Assembly (NCBI GenBank): GCA_012521015.1
Contig: JAAYNE010000038.1
Span: 1 to 40,506, forward strand
Reading direction: 5' to 3'
DNA from: Clostridiaceae bacterium
Lineage (GTDB): Bacteria > Bacillota > Clostridia > Saccharofermentanales > DTU023
DNA length: 40,506 bases
The position numbers and the translations under genes were made by a program. Under the pieces are notes generated by a model. The model had not been told where the DNA came from. It worked only from the letters and a program-made list of their open reading frames with translations, and made no database searches. Positions 1 to 9,064 of this stretch are shown here, piece after piece; position 1 is the stretch's first letter, and each line of letters opens with the position of its first letter.

Positions 1-1
1 A

Positions 2-157
2 GATTTTATCGATGATTTAAATGCCGATTCATTGGATATTGTTGATTTAATCATTACTTTAGAATCTGAATATGATATTTCTATTCCTGATGAAGATGCA
101 CAACGTTTGAAAACTGTTGGCGATGCAGTAGATTTCATCGTTGAAAATGCTGAATAA
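2..157 (+). CDS. acpP: Acyl carrier protein, C-terminal part (5' end outside window)
   Basis: This is the last 51 codons of an acyl carrier protein, read in frame from base 2 to a TAA at 155-157. The visible part contains the DSLD motif, whose serine carries the 4'-phosphopantetheine arm, followed by the acidic helix region and a final helix ending in VENAE. In the cell the protein carries growing acyl chains during type II fatty acid synthesis in the cytoplasm. acpP directly before rnc and smc is a common Bacillota arrangement. A strong hairpin terminator follows at 208-232. The start and the first third of the protein lie outside the window. Confidence 0.93.
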   Translation, partial: DFIDDLNADSLDIVDLIITLESEYDISIPDEDAQRLKTVGDAVDFIVENAE

Positions 158-207
158 AGTATAACTATTGTCAAAGCAAAATAACATGAATGATGTTTAG
201 TCAAATT

Positions 208-232
208 AGGGATACTTTAGTATCCCTTTTTT
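208..232 (+). terminator. Rho-independent terminator after acpP
   Basis: The arms AGGGATACT and AGTATCCCT form a 9-bp inverted repeat with a very short loop, followed immediately by a T-run. It lies between acpP and the rnc start. It also shows that the longer rnc reading frame beginning at 190 is not the true one, because that frame would be translated through the terminator hairpin. Confidence 0.85.
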
Positions 233-255
233 CTGTAATTGATCGGGGGAACAAT

Positions 256-987
256 ATGGAAAAACAAAGAAAATTTTGCGAGAAAAATAAGATTACCATT
301 GAGAACGAAGAATTAATTAAATCTGCTTTGACTCACTCAACTTATGCTTATGAGAATAGTGAAGAAGTCAAATATGATAACGAGCGTTTGGAATATTTAG
401 GCGATGCGGTCTTGCAATTAACAATCAGCGATGCATTATTTCATTTGAAACCGGCACTTGATGAAGGCTTGATGACCAAATACAGAGCTTTAATAGTCTG
501 TGAAGATACATTAGCTCAAGTTGCTGGAGATATAAACTTAGGTGAGTATCTTTATTTAGGTAAAGGCGAAGAAATGACCGGCGGTCGTGAGAAAGCTTCA
601 AATCTATCCAATGCATTAGAAGCCGTTTTCGGTGCAATGTATTTAGATCAAGGATTTGAGTATGTTCAAACAAAAATAATTGAATTGCTGCAAAAATATA
701 TCAATTTGGCTGTTTCAGGCAAGATGGTTTATGATTTCAAAAGTAGATTGCTGGAAATGGTTCAGGCAACTAAAGGTAGCAGCACAATGAATTTTGAGAT
801 TATTGCTGAAGAAGGTCCGGTCCACGATAGAACTTATACCGCTGCAGTCAATGTTGATGAACAAAAAGTCGCTACCGGGCAAGGATCAAGTAAAAAACTT
901 GCGGAACAAGCAGCAGCGAAACAAGCTTTACAATTATTATCCTGTGATGATGATGGTTGTTATGTGATTGATGATCTAGTAATTTAG
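256..987 (+). CDS. rnc: Ribonuclease III
   Basis: RNase III cleaves double-stranded RNA during rRNA and mRNA processing in the cytoplasm. The 243-residue protein has the catalytic signature ERLEYLGDAVL near residues 44-54, a second acidic helix (ALEAVFGAMYLDQG), and a C-terminal double-stranded RNA binding domain with the GQGSSKKLAEQAAAKQAL helix. The ORF track starts at 190. I place the start at the ATG at 256 because GGGGGA lies a few bases upstream, the length then fits the family (about 230 residues), and the upstream extension overlaps the acpP terminator. smc follows 78 bases later, the usual order in Bacillota. Confidence 0.95.
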   Translation: MEKQRKFCEKNKITIENEELIKSALTHSTYAYENSEEVKYDNERLEYLGDAVLQLTISDALFHLKPALDEGLMTKYRALIVCEDTLAQVAGDINLGEYLYLGKGEEMTGGREKASNLSNALEAVFGAMYLDQGFEYVQTKIIELLQKYINLAVSGKMVYDFKSRLLEMVQATKGSSTMNFEIIAEEGPVHDRTYTAAVNVDEQKVATGQGSSKKLAEQAAAKQALQLLSCDDDGCYVIDDLVI

Positions 988-1065
988 CCGGAGTTTTCAG
1001 TGAGTAATAATTGAGAAGATTAATATCTTCTAACGATAAAAAATTAGAAACAAGGTTTGTAACAG

Positions 1066-4000
1066 GTGTATCTTAAGTCCCTCAGTATGCAAGGATTTAA
1101 ATCCTTTCCGGATCAAACGTTAATTGAATTTCATCCGGGAATAACTGCAATAGTCGGACCGAACGGTTCCGGTAAATCTAATATAACCGATGCTATTCGT
1201 TGGGTATTAGGTGAGCAAAGTGCGAAAACTTTGCGCGGTTCACGTATGGAAGACGTTATTTTTAACGGTACGGAAACCAGACGCCAACTTGGATTCGCAG
1301 AAGTTACGATCACTTTCGATAATAAAGATCAGTACATTCCTTTGGATTATGAAATAGTTGAAGTTACCAGGCGCTATTATCGTTCGGGTGACAGTGAGTA
1401 CTTAATTAATAAAGTTCAATGTAGATTAAAAGATATTCGAGAACTGTTTCTCGATACAGGAATTGGTCGTGATGGTTATTCAATTATAGGGCAGGGGAGA
1501 ATCGATCAAATTCTGAGTGACAACTCAGAAGAAAGACGTAAGGTTTTTGATGAAGCTGCCGGAATCGTGAAATTCAAAATGCGCAAAAGAGATGCCGAAC
1601 GAAAACTGGAAAGAACGGAGCAAAATCTGGTTCGCATAGAAGACATTGTCCAAGAAATCGCTCAACGACTTGATCCTTTAGAAAAGCAAGCAGAGAAAAC
1701 TAAAATCTATCAAAAACTTTCGCTCGAAATCAGAGATACCGATATTGGTCTGACTCTTTATGATATTAAGCGCAATCAAATTGAATATGAAAAAAGTAAA
1801 CAGGCATCAGATGATCTTTCTGAAGATTTAAAAGCAGCAAAAGATCTATCACAAAAACTAAAGAATGATTATCAGAAATATGAGAAGAATTTAGCTGAAA
1901 TCGACCGGGAAATTGAAACAAAACGTTTGAAGCAATCCGTACATAATGCTGATTTAGCCGAATTAGGTGAAAAAAGAGCAATTGCCAAAGAGCGTCAACG
2001 CTCTCTTAAACTGCAAATAGATTCCAATCTAAATCAGCAAAACGAATTGAAAATCGAAGCACGTTTATTGGATGGAGATCTTGAAAAAAAGCAAATTCAG
2101 AATAAAAAATTAGTTGAAGAGGTTGCAGAATTAACTAAAAACTTTGAATCTGTAACTAAAGTTGTGACTGCTCAGAATCAAGAACTGAGTCAGTTAAACG
2201 ATCAAATTGAAAAAACCGGTCATGAATTGAGAAAAAAGCAAGATCAAATTTTTAATTTGAAGAATTCAGCCACTTCATATTCTCAGGAAATCACTTTTGT
2301 AGCTGAACAAACCTCTTTACTTGAAACGGAAATTGAAAGCTTAAATTCGAAAATGCTTGAAATTCAGAACAACCATTATGAAAAAACTCAACTTTATAAA
2401 AAAGAAGAAGAGTTTTTTGCATTAACAAATTCGGATTTGATTCTTGCACGCCAAAAAGTAGAAGAAGTCAGAGCAGAGCTGAACGATCTTGATCAGACAA
2501 AACAGCAGTTAACTAATGAATTTAATAATTCTCAATATCGCTTAAAAACTCTCCAGGAACTTGAAGCCGTTCGGGAAGGATTTCACCAGGCCGTAAAAGC
2601 CATTATGCAAAAAGCTGAAAGTGAACCCGAATTTGGTGCAGGCATTCACGGTCCGTTAGCTGAATTAATCCACGTACCGCAAAAATATGAAAAAGCAATT
2701 GAAGTTACATTGGGTGCTGCTTTACATAATATTGTTACTTCAACAAAAGCAGATGCTTCACGTATGATTGAATGGCTAAAACAGACAAAATCCGGTCGTG
2801 AGACTTTTTTACCGTTGGATACAATAAGAGCTCGCTATATTTCTGAACATGATCTCAAACAAATTGAACAACAATCGGGTTTTTTAAGTATAGCTTCAGC
2901 AATCGTAGATTTTTCTGAAGAATATACTGAAATTATCGGACAGTTATTAGGAAGAGTAATTATTGCGGAGAGTTTGGAGCACGCTCTTAAGATATCAGCA
3001 GCAATTCGACAAAAATATAAAGTTGTAACTTTGGCCGGAGATATAGTTCAAGTAGGCGGTTCGATGACCGGCGGTCAAGATAAAAAACAATCCCCGGGCT
3101 TACTGCGTAGAAACCGTGAAATTTTAGAATATCAGCAGAAGATAAGAGAACTGGATAATAAAATCAACTTCAATGATCAAGCTATTGAAAAGAAAACTTC
3201 ACAACTTATTACTAAGGGACAAATTCAAGCTGATTTAGAAAAAAGCTATCTGGAAAAAGAAAAGAATCTTTATCAACTGGTAACATTAACTAAACAGATC
3301 ATGCATGAGCTTGAACAAGTAAAACAAGAGTTGAAAAATAAAACCGATAATTTAAATAAATATCGGGCTCGAATAGAACAAGTTACACAGAAAAAACTCG
3401 AAAATGAAACTAGTTTAACCCAAGCCGAACAAGTTCAAAGCGAATTATCTGATGAACTGAAGGCTTTGCAACAATTGCAGTCAACAACAAGTCAAAAATT
3501 CCAAGAACTTCAAGATCAAATGATTGCCTTAAACATTTCATTGCAGACAAAAAAAGAATCACAGGCAAATTTTGCAGCTTTAGCTGAGCAAGTAAAGCTG
3601 GATTTCACTACGCAAAAAAACAGACAGGAAAATATTGCTAAACAGATAGAAGATTTAAAAGCTGAGTTAAAAAATCTTGCTGAACAAACTGTTGAATATG
3701 AAAACGGATATCAAAATATTGAAAATGAACTTTCCTATTTGTTAGAAGGTATTGACTATAAGCAACAGGAAAGAAGTCAAATCGAAAAGCAACAACATGA
3801 TCTTTTTACCAAAGTTGAACTTCAAGCTGATCAGGTTTCAAATTTGCAATTACAACTGGAACGTTCCCGTCAAAGCTCAGACAGATTAGAGCAAAGCATT
3901 GCTTCAGCCAAAAATCATATTTGGGAAAATTATGAAATTATGTACATTGAGATCAAAGAAGAAGATTATCCGATTGAAAATCTTTCTGCAGCAAGAGAAA

Positions 4001-4644
4001 CCTTGAAACAGATTCGCCGAGAAATTAGAGATTTAGGGGCAATTAATCCGAATGCGATTGAAGAATATAATGAAGTTTTTGAACGCCACGATTTCATGCT
4101 GAGGCAAAAAGCAGATATTGAATTATCAAAAACAAAATTGATTGATGTAATCCATGATCTGGAAGATGCTATGTCAAAGCAATTTGTAGAAAATTTTGCC
4201 CAAATTAATTATCATTTTAAAGAAGTATTTTCTGCTCTTTTCAGCGGAGGCGAAGCGGAACTTGGTCTGGAAACTACTGATCCTTTAACTTCAGGTATCA
4301 TAATCAAAGCTCAGCCACCGGGGAAAAGACTGCAAAATTTGAGCTTATTATCAGGTGGAGAGAGATCATTAACTGCAATAGCCTTACTATTGGCAATATT
4401 TAAACTAAGACCAGCTCCGTTCTGTGTTTTAGATGAAGTTGAGTCCGCTCTAGATGAAACCAACATTATAAGATTTACCGAATATATCAAAAAATATACC
4501 GATGAATCACAATTTGTCTTGGTTACCCATCGTAAAGGTACAATGGAAGCATCTGAACGTTTATACGGTATAACCATGAAAGAACGTGGTGTTTCTAAAG
4601 TTTTGTCGCTTGAATTAACAGATGCTGATATTATTAATGAGTAA
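1066..4644 (+). CDS. smc: Chromosome condensation ATPase SMC
   Basis: SMC forms an ATP-driven DNA-clamping dimer with ScpA and ScpB that compacts and segregates chromosomes. At 1192 residues it has normal family length. The head begins MYLKSLSMQGFKSF, with Walker A GPNGSGKSN at about 31-39. Long coiled coils follow, interrupted by a hinge domain around residues 510-670 that includes a conserved GGSMTGG stretch. The C-terminal head has the ABC signature LLSGGERS at about 1094 and Walker B FCVLDEVESALDE. The start is GTG at 1066, with AAGG ten bases upstream. A small AT-rich hairpin (1014-1031) lies in the gap after rnc but has no T-run. Confidence 0.97.
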   Translation: MYLKSLSMQGFKSFPDQTLIEFHPGITAIVGPNGSGKSNITDAIRWVLGEQSAKTLRGSRMEDVIFNGTETRRQLGFAEVTITFDNKDQYIPLDYEIVEVTRRYYRSGDSEYLINKVQCRLKDIRELFLDTGIGRDGYSIIGQGRIDQILSDNSEERRKVFDEAAGIVKFKMRKRDAERKLERTEQNLVRIEDIVQEIAQRLDPLEKQAEKTKIYQKLSLEIRDTDIGLTLYDIKRNQIEYEKSKQASDDLSEDLKAAKDLSQKLKNDYQKYEKNLAEIDREIETKRLKQSVHNADLAELGEKRAIAKERQRSLKLQIDSNLNQQNELKIEARLLDGDLEKKQIQNKKLVEEVAELTKNFESVTKVVTAQNQELSQLNDQIEKTGHELRKKQDQIFNLKNSATSYSQEITFVAEQTSLLETEIESLNSKMLEIQNNHYEKTQLYKKEEEFFALTNSDLILARQKVEEVRAELNDLDQTKQQLTNEFNNSQYRLKTLQELEAVREGFHQAVKAIMQKAESEPEFGAGIHGPLAELIHVPQKYEKAIEVTLGAALHNIVTSTKADASRMIEWLKQTKSGRETFLPLDTIRARYISEHDLKQIEQQSGFLSIASAIVDFSEEYTEIIGQLLGRVIIAESLEHALKISAAIRQKYKVVTLAGDIVQVGGSMTGGQDKKQSPGLLRRNREILEYQQKIRELDNKINFNDQAIEKKTSQLITKGQIQADLEKSYLEKEKNLYQLVTLTKQIMHELEQVKQELKNKTDNLNKYRARIEQVTQKKLENETSLTQAEQVQSELSDELKALQQLQSTTSQKFQELQDQMIALNISLQTKKESQANFAALAEQVKLDFTTQKNRQENIAKQIEDLKAELKNLAEQTVEYENGYQNIENELSYLLEGIDYKQQERSQIEKQQHDLFTKVELQADQVSNLQLQLERSRQSSDRLEQSIASAKNHIWENYEIMYIEIKEEDYPIENLSAARETLKQIRREIRDLGAINPNAIEEYNEVFERHDFMLRQKADIELSKTKLIDVIHDLEDAMSKQFVENFAQINYHFKEVFSALFSGGEAELGLETTDPLTSGIIIKAQPPGKRLQNLSLLSGGERSLTAIALLLAIFKLRPAPFCVLDEVESALDETNIIRFTEYIKKYTDESQFVLVTHRKGTMEASERLYGITMKERGVSKVLSLELTDADIINE

Positions 4645-4800
4645 GTTGTAAAATCAAATGAAGTTTAATGTCAATTTAATTTGCAATTAACAAAAAATTT
4701 GGAACATTGAGTCATTTAAAGATAGATTGAAAAATCTGGAATACGATAAAGTATCGTTAAAAAATTTTGTCTGACACAATATGAATATGAAAGAGGACTT

Positions 4801-5730
4801 ATGAGTATATTTGATAAATTTAAACAGGGTTTACAAAAAACTCGTGATTTTGTTACCGAGAGTTTTAACAGAATAGCTGCTAACTTAGGTTACTTTGATG
4901 AGGATATGTTGGATGAGCTTGAAATGGTTTTAGTTCAAGCAGATTGTGGTGTTGAATGTGCAACTGAATTAACCGATAGCATTAGAGAACATATTAAAAG
5001 CACCGGTGATTCGTCAGCTGAAACAGTTCTGAATGTTTTGCGCACAGGTATGTTGGATATGCTAAAAGATGTTCAACCTTTAAAACTAGATCCCAATAGA
5101 CTTAATATCTTGTTAATGGTTGGTGTAAACGGTACAGGCAAAACTACTACTTCCGGCAAGTTAGCAAAACGCTATCGTGATCAAGGCAAACGTGTTTTAA
5201 TGGCAGCAGCGGATACATTTAGAGCGGCAGCAATTGAACAAATTAAAGTATGGGGTGAAAGAACTGCTACAGCAGTAATTGCCCATAAAATCGGTTCAGA
5301 TCCTTCAGCTGTTGTTTTTGATGCAATTGATGCGGCAAAAGCTAGAAATACTGATGTTTTGATCATCGATACAGCCGGTCGTTTGCATACTAAACAAAAT
5401 TTGATGGATGAGTTGGCAAAGATTCGTCGCATAATTGGTCGGGAAGCTCCGGATGCAAATTTGGAAACCTTGTTGGTTATAGATGCGACAACCGGTCAAA
5501 ATGCAATTGTTCAAGCCAATGCATTTGCTGAAGCCACTGACGTAACCGGCTTAATCATTACTAAGCTTGATGGAAATGCTAAAGGTGGAGTTGCTCTGGC
5601 TGTAATGAAAGAAACAAATCTACCGATAAAACTCGCCGGACTTGGTGAAAGTGAAGACGATTTACAAGATTTTGACTCTGAAAACTTTGTTGATTCTTTA
5701 TTACCGGATCCTGAATCTTTGAAAAAATAG
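4801..5730 (+). CDS. ftsY: Signal recognition particle receptor FtsY
   Basis: FtsY is the membrane-associated SRP GTPase that docks Ffh-ribosome complexes at the Sec translocon. The 309-residue protein has a short N-terminal helical N domain without the long acidic A domain of enterobacterial FtsY. The G domain follows: GVNGTGKTTTSGKLA at about 108-122, DTAGRLHTKQNL, and TKLDGNAKGG. The ATG at 4801 is preceded by AGAGG. The gene sits 156 bases after smc. Its partner ffh lies downstream, separated by ylxM and an unusual repeat array. A 6-bp hairpin (ACGATA/TATCGT, 4743-4757) lies in the smc-ftsY gap but is too weak to call a terminator. Confidence 0.97.
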   Translation: MSIFDKFKQGLQKTRDFVTESFNRIAANLGYFDEDMLDELEMVLVQADCGVECATELTDSIREHIKSTGDSSAETVLNVLRTGMLDMLKDVQPLKLDPNRLNILLMVGVNGTGKTTTSGKLAKRYRDQGKRVLMAAADTFRAAAIEQIKVWGERTATAVIAHKIGSDPSAVVFDAIDAAKARNTDVLIIDTAGRLHTKQNLMDELAKIRRIIGREAPDANLETLLVIDATTGQNAIVQANAFAEATDVTGLIITKLDGNAKGGVALAVMKETNLPIKLAGLGESEDDLQDFDSENFVDSLLPDPESLKK

Positions 5731-5744
5731 GTCAGCAAGTGAAG

Positions 5745-5809
5745 GTGACAACGTTGCAATTTATGCTAAAAGATTCAGGTATAACAGGTATAAGCTGTTA
5801 TATTGTCAC
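5745..5809 (+). other. Nested inverted repeats after ftsY
   Basis: Fifteen bases after the ftsY stop, GTGACAA (5745-5751) can pair with TTGTCAC (5803-5809). Inside that, TAACAG (5782-5787) can pair with CTGTTA (5795-5800). No T-run follows, so this is not a standard terminator. It could be an mRNA 3' structure or a relic of an older intergenic region. No coding sequence is convincing here. Confidence 0.4.
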
Positions 5810-5843
5810 TTAATTAAATTGAAGGAGTCATTTTTGAAATCCT

Positions 5844-6080
5844 TGCACATTATTTAAGGTTGTACAGCCAGATTCTTGAACAAGTTTAAAAAGTGTGCAT
5901 ATCTAGCATAGAAAAGCGAATTATTTGAAATCCTCGCACATTATTTAAGGTTATACAGCCAGATTCTTGAACAAGCTTAAAAAGTGTGTAGATGGATGTC
6001 AGTAAAGCCGGTTTTACTTAAAAAGACGCACACTATTTCAGGTTGTACCGTCAAATTGCAGCACAACCTTTAAAAGTGTA
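5844..6080 (+). repeat. Diverged tandem array of ~92-bp units with inverted-repeat cores (array I)
   Basis: Three inverted-repeat cores lie at 5844-5899, 5935-5990 and 6027-6080, spaced 91 and 92 bases apart. Each core begins close to TGCACA(T/C)TATTTAAGG and ends close to TTTAAAAAGTGTGCA, so the ends are complementary. The cores are recognisable reverse-complement relatives of the array at 34749-35081, with the same ~56-base core length and ~92-base period. The sequence TTTGAAATCCT precedes both of the first two cores. Units 1 and 2 are nearly alike. Unit 3 is more diverged and has GGTTGT/ACAACC on both inner arms. The array fills the ftsY-ylxM gap and overlaps the 5' end of the ylxM reading frame in the ORF track (6043). 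Confidence 0.85.
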
Positions 6081-6090
6081 TAAGATCAAC

Positions 6091-6507
6091 ATGGCTGCCA
6101 TGAGTCATGACTGTCAAGCTTTTTTACTTGACAGATGTTTTAAAACTGATATTCTGTTATTTGTGTCAGGAAAAAAATTAGTTAAACAACATAATTATTT
6201 GTGTATTCTTTTAGACTATTACGGAAATTTGTTGACTCAAAGGAGACAACAAATCTTAAACATGTCGCTTGAAGACGACATGTCAATTTCCGAGATAGCG
6301 GAGAAACTGGAAATTTCCCGTCAGGCAGTTCATGACAATATTCAGCAAGCCGTTGAACAGCTTAAGCAATATGAACATAATCTCGGCATTGTTCGAAAAG
6401 ATCAATGCTTGGTTAATAAAGTTGATCACATTTTAAACAATTATGAATTTGAACAAAAATCGAAAATTGTTTGTGAGTTAGAAGAATTGAAAGCCATGAT
6501 TTTGTGA
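6091..6507 (+). CDS. ylxM: YlxM family SRP-associated HTH protein
   Basis: YlxM is a small helix-turn-helix protein encoded next to ffh in Bacillota and thought to modulate SRP. Family similarity begins around LLDYYGNLLTQRRQQILNM and continues through SISEIAEKLEISRQAVHDNI, the helix-turn-helix, then a helical tail. The reading frame in the ORF track starts at TTG 6043, inside a repeat unit. I give the first ATG (6091), but none of the candidates (TTG 6043, ATG 6091, ATG 6100, GTG 6163) has a clear Shine-Dalgarno sequence. The conserved domain itself needs only residues encoded after about 6163. An 8-bp inverted repeat CTGTCAAG/CTTGACAG (6111-6134) lies in the non-conserved leader. The domain assignment is firm; the start is not. 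Confidence 0.8.
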   Translation: MAAMSHDCQAFLLDRCFKTDILLFVSGKKLVKQHNYLCILLDYYGNLLTQRRQQILNMSLEDDMSISEIAEKLEISRQAVHDNIQQAVEQLKQYEHNLGIVRKDQCLVNKVDHILNNYEFEQKSKIVCELEELKAMIL

Positions 6508-6601
6508 AACGCTTAGTAGAAATTAATTATTCTGTAAAATGATAGGGCATAGAAGTATATAAACATTAAGAAGAATGATTTTATAAAATGAGAGGATATA
6601 T

Positions 6602-7954
6602 ATGGCGCTTTTCAGTAGTTTATCTGATAAATTAAAATCAATTACTGACCGTATGCAGGGTAAAACTCGTGTTACGGAAAAAGATATTAAAGAAATGATG
6701 CGTGAAATTAGGCTAGCTCTTTTGGAAGCCGACGTTCATTTTAAAGTTGTTAAAGAACTTGTTGATGAAATTTCCGCCAAAGCAAAAGGTGCTGATGTAA
6801 TGGAAAGTTTAACCCCCGGCCAACAAGTGGTTAAAGTGGTGCATGAGGCATTGATCGATATTTTTGGTAAAGAGAACACTAAACTGGAAGTTTCACCTGA
6901 TGGTTTTACCGTAATAATGCTTTATGGTTTACAAGGTTCGGGTAAAACCACAACTGCGGCAAAGCTGGCTCGTCTTCTGAAAAACAACGGCAAAAAGCCA
7001 TTTTTGACTTCAGTTGACGTACATCGGCCGGCAGCTCAAGAACAATTGGTTGTTTTAGCTGACCAAATTGATGTTCCTTATCATATCAATCCGCAAGAAA
7101 AATCTGCTCCCAGAATTGCCCGTAGTGCTATCGAACGAGCTAAATATTTAATGTGTGATACACTGATTGTAGACACAGCCGGTCGAATGACAGTAGATCC
7201 GGAATTGATGCAGGAATTAAGAGAAATAAATGAAACCGTAAAACCGACTGAGCGTCTGCTGATTGTTGATGCAATGATCGGTCAGGAAGCGGTTAATATT
7301 GCACTGGAGTTTGAAAAAGAAATCGGTATCGACGGTTTTATCATGACAAAACTTGATGGTGATGCACGAGGTGGTGCAGCTCTCTCGATTCGTCATATGA
7401 CTGGAAAGCCGATCAAAATGATTGCCACCGGTGAAAAACTGGATGCTTTGGAAGAGTTTCATCCGGAACGTATGGCTTCAAGAATTCTCGGCATGGGTGA
7501 TGTTTTAACTTTGATTGAAAAGGCCAGCGCCGCAATTGATGAGAAAAAAGCACAAGAAGCCTATGAAAGAATGCGCAAGAATCGATTTACGTTGGATGAT
7601 ATGCTCGAACAATTTGAGCAAATGAATAAGATAGGTGGTATTCAGAGCATTCTATCAATGTTACCCGGTGTAGGTAAAAAGATCAATTCAGATGCTGTGG
7701 ATGATAAAAAAATGCAAAGAACAGCTGCAATCATTAAATCAATGACCCCTAAAGAACGTGAAATGCCGAAAATATTGAATGCCAGTCGTCGCAAAAGGAT
7801 TGCCGCCGGTAGCGGGGTTCAGGTTTCGGATGTCAATCAATTAATTAAGCAATTCAATGAAATTCAAAAAATGATGAAACAGTTTACTCGAATGGGAAGA
7901 GGTAAACAACGCCGTATGATGCAACAATTCGGCGGCGGAGATCTTCCGTTCTGA
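6602..7954 (+). CDS. ffh: Signal recognition particle protein Ffh (SRP54)
   Basis: Ffh binds 4.5S/6S RNA and signal peptides on nascent chains and hands them to FtsY. The 450-residue protein has the helical N domain, the G domain with [15 protein letters not shown] (about 109-123), [12 protein letters not shown] and [14 protein letters not shown], and a C-terminal methionine-rich M domain ([13 protein letters not shown] through [20 protein letters not shown]) ending in GGGDLPF. The ATG is preceded by GAGAGG. It stands 94 bases after ylxM and 34 bases before rpsP, the usual ylxM-ffh-rpsP order. The SRP RNA gene is not in this window. Confidence 0.98.
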   Translation: MALFSSLSDKLKSITDRMQGKTRVTEKDIKEMMREIRLALLEADVHFKVVKELVDEISAKAKGADVMESLTPGQQVVKVVHEALIDIFGKENTKLEVSPDGFTVIMLYGLQGSGKTTTAAKLARLLKNNGKKPFLTSVDVHRPAAQEQLVVLADQIDVPYHINPQEKSAPRIARSAIERAKYLMCDTLIVDTAGRMTVDPELMQELREINETVKPTERLLIVDAMIGQEAVNIALEFEKEIGIDGFIMTKLDGDARGGAALSIRHMTGKPIKMIATGEKLDALEEFHPERMASRILGMGDVLTLIEKASAAIDEKKAQEAYERMRKNRFTLDDMLEQFEQMNKIGGIQSILSMLPGVGKKINSDAVDDKKMQRTAAIIKSMTPKEREMPKILNASRRKRIAAGSGVQVSDVNQLIKQFNEIQKMMKQFTRMGRGKQRRMMQQFGGGDLPF

Positions 7955-7988
7955 TAATAAAACTTACTGTATATATGGAGGAAATAAA

Positions 7989-8258
7989 ATGGCAGTAAAA
8001 ATTCGTTTGAAACGTATCGGAGCAAAAAAACAACCTTCTTATCGTGTGGTTGTTGCAGATTCAAGATCACCCAGAGATGGCAGATTTATCGAAGAAATCG
8101 GTTTTTACAATCCGTTGGTTGATCCGGCAGATATCAGAATCGATTTGGAGAAGGTTGATCAATGGATGAAAAACGGTGCCCAACCGACCGATACAGTCAG
8201 AGCTTTAATCAACAAGGCTAAACAAGCATCTGGCAAAAAAGAAGAAACAGGTGAATAA
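7989..8258 (+). CDS. rpsP: 30S ribosomal protein S16
   Basis: S16 is a small-subunit assembly protein. The 89-residue sequence begins [42 protein letters not shown], the canonical S16 signature, and ends in a short lysine/glutamate-rich tail. GGAGG precedes the ATG. It starts the tight rpsP-khpA-rimM-trmD run, with only three bases between its stop and khpA. Confidence 0.98.
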   Translation: MAVKIRLKRIGAKKQPSYRVVVADSRSPRDGRFIEEIGFYNPLVDPADIRIDLEKVDQWMKNGAQPTDTVRALINKAKQASGKKEETGE

Positions 8259-8261
8259 TAA

Positions 8262-8498
8262 ATGATAGATCTATTAAAAATATTAGTGGAGCCTTTGGTT
8301 GATAATATAGATGATGTGCGTATTGATCAAATAGATCGGGGTAACACTGTAGTTTTAGAAATCAGGGTCAATCCTGAAGACATGGGGCGCGTAATCGGAC
8401 GCCGTGGTCGCAGGGCACAAGCTATACGTTCAGTCATGCGTGCCAAAGCAAAATTGGAAAATAAACGGGTTATCGTAGACATCGTAGACCCTGAATAA
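8262..8498 (+). CDS. khpA: KH-domain RNA-binding protein KhpA (YlqC)
   Basis: KhpA is a 78-residue single-KH-domain protein that, with KhpB/Jag in other Bacillota, binds RNA and affects cell elongation and division. The KH core is visible as MGRVIGRRGRRAQAIRSVMRAKA, containing the GxxG loop (GRRG). The gene lies three bases after rpsP and ends 11 bases before rimM. AGGTGA inside the end of rpsP probably serves as its ribosome binding site, so translation is likely coupled. Length and position match YlqC of Bacillus subtilis. Confidence 0.93.
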   Translation: MIDLLKILVEPLVDNIDDVRIDQIDRGNTVVLEIRVNPEDMGRVIGRRGRRAQAIRSVMRAKAKLENKRVIVDIVDPE

Positions 8499-8509
8499 GT
8501 TCAGGAATT

Positions 8510-9043
8510 ATGGCAGATTTGACAGAACGTTTTGTAATCGGACGTATAGGAAAACCTCGTGGTTTAAATGGTGAATTGCGAGTGTTTCCCTTGACCGATG
8601 AAATAGAGCGTTTTCAAGACTTAAAATACTGTTATCTTGAAGATCGGCAGGAAAATATTCTGACAGAACTTGAAATTTCTGAATGCAGAATAGTGCATGA
8701 TCAAGTTAGTATTAGATTCAAAGATTATGATACACGCGATCTTGCAGAAAAACTGAAAAATCAATTTATCAGCGTGGCACGTTCGGAAGCAATTGATCTA
8801 ACCGAAGATGAATATTTTGTTGCCGATTTAATCGGTTGTGAAGTATACGATCAAAGTTACGGTTATCTTGGTAAAATTTTTAATATTCAAAAAAATTCTG
8901 CACATGATGTGACGATTGTTCGAAAACCCGGTAAAAAAGATTTACTTTATCCAAATTTGCGTAGCATTGTAAAACAAATTGATCTTGATAATCGTAGAAT
9001 AGATGTGACTTTACCGTCCGGTCTATATGAAATTTATCGCTAA
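8510..9043 (+). CDS. rimM: 16S rRNA processing protein RimM
   Basis: RimM assists maturation of the 30S head and binds S19. The 177-residue protein shows the N-terminal RimM beta-barrel (FVIGRIGKPRGLNGELRVFPLTD) and a C-terminal PRC-barrel domain (DEYFVADLIGCEVYD through LLYPNLRSIVKQIDLDNRRIDVTLPSGL). It lies directly between khpA and trmD, the conserved neighbourhood. CAGGA upstream of the ATG serves as ribosome binding site. Confidence 0.95.
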   Translation: MADLTERFVIGRIGKPRGLNGELRVFPLTDEIERFQDLKYCYLEDRQENILTELEISECRIVHDQVSIRFKDYDTRDLAEKLKNQFISVARSEAIDLTEDEYFVADLIGCEVYDQSYGYLGKIFNIQKNSAHDVTIVRKPGKKDLLYPNLRSIVKQIDLDNRRIDVTLPSGLYEIYR

Positions 9044-9064
9044 TCACAAAATTACACTAGAATT

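Noticed and set aside
190-255. Extended N terminus of RNase III in the ORF track
   Set aside because: It runs through the acpP terminator hairpin, has no family similarity, and the ATG at 256 has a good ribosome binding site.
5763-5813. Small reading frame MLKDSGITGISCYIVT after ftsY
   Set aside because: Sixteen codons, no ribosome binding site, and inside a region of nested inverted repeats.
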